DNA of 64,000 bases from Tieghemostelium lacteum. Taxonomy: Eukaryota; Evosea; Eumycetozoa; Dictyosteliales; Raperosteliaceae. Location: NCBI GenBank assembly GCA_001606155.1, contig LODT01000004.1:496001-560000 (forward strand), given 5' to 3'. Position 1 is the stretch's first letter. Every line of letters begins with the position of its first letter. Below the pieces are notes generated by a model. It saw nothing but the letters and a program-made list of their open reading frames with translations. It did no database searches and was not told where the DNA came from. Shown here piece after piece: positions 61,670 to 64,000 of the stretch. Both the position numbers and the translations under genes were made by a program.

Positions 61670-61753
61670 AATTATGAACTGCTTTATCTAATTGAGATTA
61701 AAACATATAAACCTTTGAGATTGTCACTCAATTAGATAAAGCAGTTCATAATT
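61670..61753. repeat. Perfect 27-bp inverted repeat with 30-bp loop
   Basis: Left arm 61670-61696 and right arm 61727-61753 are exact reverse complements (left begins AATTATGAACTGCTTTATC). The right arm contains the end of the BED-finger reading frame on the minus strand, so the left arm is a reversed copy of that end. Confidence 0.9.
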
Positions 61754-61951
61754 GATAAAATTTTTGTGGAAATCCAAAAATTCATAAGAATCTTGGAGTT
61801 CAATAGTTTTGTTTATATTACATAATTTGCACACTGCTTTTATTTTTTTTAATCCATTTTTTGTAATATGAAATCTTTCGAAGCTAATCCAACATGCTGC
61901 TGATTTGGTTGATGTTGCTGAAGTTGTTGATGTTGATGATGTTGTAGACAT
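61724..61951 (-). mobile_element. BED-finger fragment, N-terminal piece of a hAT-like DNA transposase
   Basis: Minus-strand frame of 75 residues starting MSTTSSTSTTS. It shows a BED-type zinc-finger pattern: CWISFERF, KKIKAVCKLCN and FLDFHKNF, with the Cys pair but only one clear His. BED fingers usually sit at the N-terminus of hAT transposases and of host proteins derived from them. The frame stops inside the 27-bp inverted repeat and no catalytic part follows, so it is a truncated remnant; no terminal repeats or target duplication were found. Confidence 0.45.
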
Positions 61952-62500
61952 GTTAAAAGAAAAAAAAAAAAATTAATTTTGGTTGAAATGATTTAAATCA
62001 AAATATTAAAAAAAATATTCGTGCATATTCATGAATCTGAATAATGAATCAAAAATGAATAAATCGATTATCCGGAGCTTTAGATTTCCAGCTTTTATTA
62101 ATCAAGTTCTAATCTTATTATAAAAAGAGGGTTTCATTAGATACAAATACATAATGTACTTTGGAATAATAGAATGGAACCTTGAAGATTCATTGATACC
62201 ACAAGACTTATGATTACAAAGATTGTAGTGGAAAATTTTTAATCATTGGACAATTTCATGGTTCAGTTGTTAGGCCTATTGGTATTTTTTTGTTAAAGGC
62301 GTACCATTTGATACCCTTGTGCCCAGATCCTAACAAGTAGGAGGTGGATCTAAGTTTATTTATTTACATTGAGTAGGTCCATGAAATGGTCAGTTATTTG
62401 AATTTGAATTAGTTGTTAGGCCTATTGGTAGTGGTAATCTAATGTCAATGAAGCAATGTTTTTTTTATATGGTTTCATTGTTAAACAAATTAGACATAAT
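61952..62500. other. Graveyard DNA with a short direct repeat
   Basis: No coding stretch recognised. The 20-mer AGTTGTTAGGCCTATTGGTA occurs twice, near 62270 and 62410, in higher-GC surroundings that may be remnants of an older duplicated element. Confidence 0.5.
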
Positions 62501-62519
62501 AAACTTGGTGAGCATGTTC

Positions 62520-62850
62520 AACTCTCAAGATAAAAAGAATCTTACAAAAGCACAGATTCCGTATATTTTCAAGAAATTCAAGATTTAGTATGTGATGGAC
62601 AAGGAGAATATGAAAGTTGGTATTAATAGATATGGAAATTGTATCCAGGAATTTTTCAAGGTTCAGACGGTGGCTTCTTGAAATATTACAGAGAAATTTA
62701 AAAAGGATGGAACTGGTAAAGGTCAGGCAATGTAATTTATTAATACTGAGAATGAATCAAATCTAGATTTGGTAGTATACTACCAGATTGTTCAGAAGCC
62801 GAGAGAAAAGAAAACTAGTTTTCTTAGGGGCATTCAAAGAGTGGGTTAGT
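62520..62850 (+). pseudogene. Decayed coding stretch, family not recognised
   Basis: Composition is like coding DNA and pieces read like protein (KNLTKAQIPYIFKKFK, KVGINRYGNCIQEFFKVQT, INTENESNLDLVVYYQIV), separated by stop codons in the same frame. No family recognised. It ends about 130 bases before the Costars gene. Confidence 0.35.
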
Positions 62851-62982
62851 AGAGGCTCCATCAACAGCATTCCTTCAGAGTTCCAATCGAAATGGCAATT
62901 AATTGCTTTGAATCTAATTATTTCTTTTTACAAATTTTATAATTAAATTATTTTTAATTTTTTTTTTTATTTTTCATAAAAA

Positions 62983-63237
62983 ATGAATCAAGCACAAGTT
63001 GATCATGAAGTTGAATTATTAAAGAAATATATTAAACAATTGGGTAGTAAGAATAGTAATGGCCAATGGTCAGTAAAATATGGTGTATTATTTAATGATG
63101 ATGAAGTTGGAAATGTATTTGAAGCTTTAATGGGTACACTCAAATCAGCCAAACGTAAGAAGATCATTCAATATGAAGGTGAATTACTATTACAACGTGT
63201 ACATGATAATGTTGATATTATTTTATTACAAGAATAA
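62983..63237 (+). CDS. cosA: Costars family protein (ABRACL homologue)
   Basis: Single exon of 84 residues. Nearly every position fits the Costars family: DHEVELLKKYIKQLG, VKYGVLFNDDEVGNVFEAL, GTLKSAKRKKIIQYEGE, LLLQRVHDNVDIILLQE. The length is the family's usual one. Role from family knowledge: small regulator of actin filaments and cell motility in the cytosol, related to the C-terminal domain of STARS. The first healthy gene after the graveyard region. Confidence 0.96.
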   Translation: MNQAQVDHEVELLKKYIKQLGSKNSNGQWSVKYGVLFNDDEVGNVFEALMGTLKSAKRKKIIQYEGELLLQRVHDNVDIILLQE

Positions 63238-63579
63238 GACAATCACATCTACTCATATCAAAAGTAAACTCTCCCTCTCATCCAATTGAAAATTTACAAA
63301 ACAAAAAAAACATAAAAAGTTGATATCCAATCAAAATATATATATATATATTTGTAATAATAATAAAAACCGGTCGATTTCAAATTCCAATTTTATCTTT
63401 TATTATGCAATTGGTATTCCGTAACCAAAAAAAGAAATAGAATGTTTCTTTTGATTATGGAAAGGATTTGAAAAATATAAAGAAATTTATTTTTTTTATT
63501 TTAAAAATCTCTTTTTTTGATTTTTTTTTTTTTATTTATTTTAAAACTTTTTTATATATATCTTAAATCTTTATATAAA
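63238..63579. other. AT-rich spacer with (TA)n
   Basis: Contains a short TA repeat near 63335 and long T and A runs. Probable 3' flank of the Costars gene and promoter of the following gene. Confidence 0.5.
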
Positions 63580-64000
63580 ATGTCATTTTTCTCCAATATA
63601 CCAAATATTGTAGATGACGATTGTGAAGGTGGTGTTTGAGCCCGTCCAACCAATGTTGGTGCCAAAACATCAATAAATACAATTGATGAAGACGAAAACT
63701 CTTCACTATTGATATCTAATGATGCTAGTGCTAACATTCAAGGAAACTCTCTTCAATCCTCCTCCAATGAAGAAAGTTCCAAAAAGCCCCTTTTAATCTC
63801 CATTTTTACAATTTTACTTTCCATCCCAGCTCTAGTAGGATCTTGGTATGTGTTATTTAGTAACTATATACATCTATTATAGAATACCAAATATTAATGA
63901 TAATGATAATGATTATGATTAGATGTTGGCCAGTTTTACTTACATCAATTTTAGGTATTGCTCTATCCAACGGATCCACATTTATCACATTTGCTCACGC
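63580..64000 (+). CDS. Start of a membrane protein gene with in-frame TGA codons, cut by window end
   Basis: ATG at 63580 opens MSFFSNIPNIVDDDCEGGV, then TGA at 63637, then a clearly coding-like stretch in the same frame (SINTIDEDENSSLLISNDAS and the hydrophobic KKPLLISIFTILLSIPALVG). A consensus donor at 63846 (GTATGT) and acceptor near 63921 (GATTAG) lead to CWPVLLTSILGIALSNGS, also hydrophobic. Joining them in the frame that keeps both parts coding makes a second TGA across the splice. I do not recognise the family. It may be a pseudogene, contain sequencing errors, use a different start and splice pattern (a 3n segment around 63628-63690 could be an intron), or use UGA for selenocysteine. 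Confidence 0.5.

Overview
The window is nuclear DNA from a dictyostelid social amoeba. Intergenic stretches and introns are very AT-rich, introns are mostly 56-120 bp with GT(A)..AG ends, and there are poly-Q (CAA), poly-N and acidic tracts. The gene content is also typical: FAS-like polyketide synthases, leaderless discoidin lectins, IPT/TIG-EGF adhesion-type receptors, a Costars protein and many kelch, TPR and leucine-rich proteins. The species cannot be fixed from sequence alone.

Layout. 1-10581: two tandem type I polyketide synthases, the first cut by the window edge, the second nearly whole but with a one-base frameshift. 10676-13751: a TBC1D22-like Rab GAP on the minus strand. 14412-15647: an ATP synthase OSCP-like subunit whose first intron holds a strong hairpin. 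15973-18782: a small poly-Q protein and a tandem pair of discoidin-like lectins. 19330-21056: APC6/Cdc16. 21473-21860: an 87-residue FYVE-only protein built from two short exons. 22095-25926: an AIF/FSP1-like oxidoreductase and the Pol III subunit RPC5. 26511-35002: a tandem pair of IPT/TIG-EGF membrane proteins, one frameshifted before its membrane anchor. 35095-40293: a leucine-rich F-box-like protein and a large secreted protein. 40344-54076: housekeeping genes (MutY, NDUFV1, UBR1, DCC1, an NmrA-like protein, a SET/NAP protein, a kelch-BTB protein). 54332-59798: a complete SMARCC/Swi3 gene and an inverted, 5'-truncated copy of it, head to head. 59799-62982: a gene graveyard with an ABCF fragment, a decayed P-loop/Crinkler-RHS-like fossil, a BED-finger fragment and two perfect 27-bp inverted repeats. 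62983-63237: Costars. 63580-end: the start of a membrane protein gene with two in-frame TGA codons.

The main theme is recent local duplication. Four separate gene pairs (PKS, discoidin, TIG-EGF, SMARCC) lie side by side, several with signs of gene conversion, and two of them carry single-base disruptions in short A runs that are either young mutations or assembly errors. Three genes that look split or interrupted (RPC5, UBR1, SMARCC) become whole once introns are placed. In SMARCC the apparent stop codon is itself the splice acceptor. I found no CRISPR, operon or tRNA gene. No single, clearly new multi-gene system stands out. The best leads are the FYVE-only protein, the intronic hairpin, the TIG-EGF conversion tract and the TGA-containing gene at the right edge.
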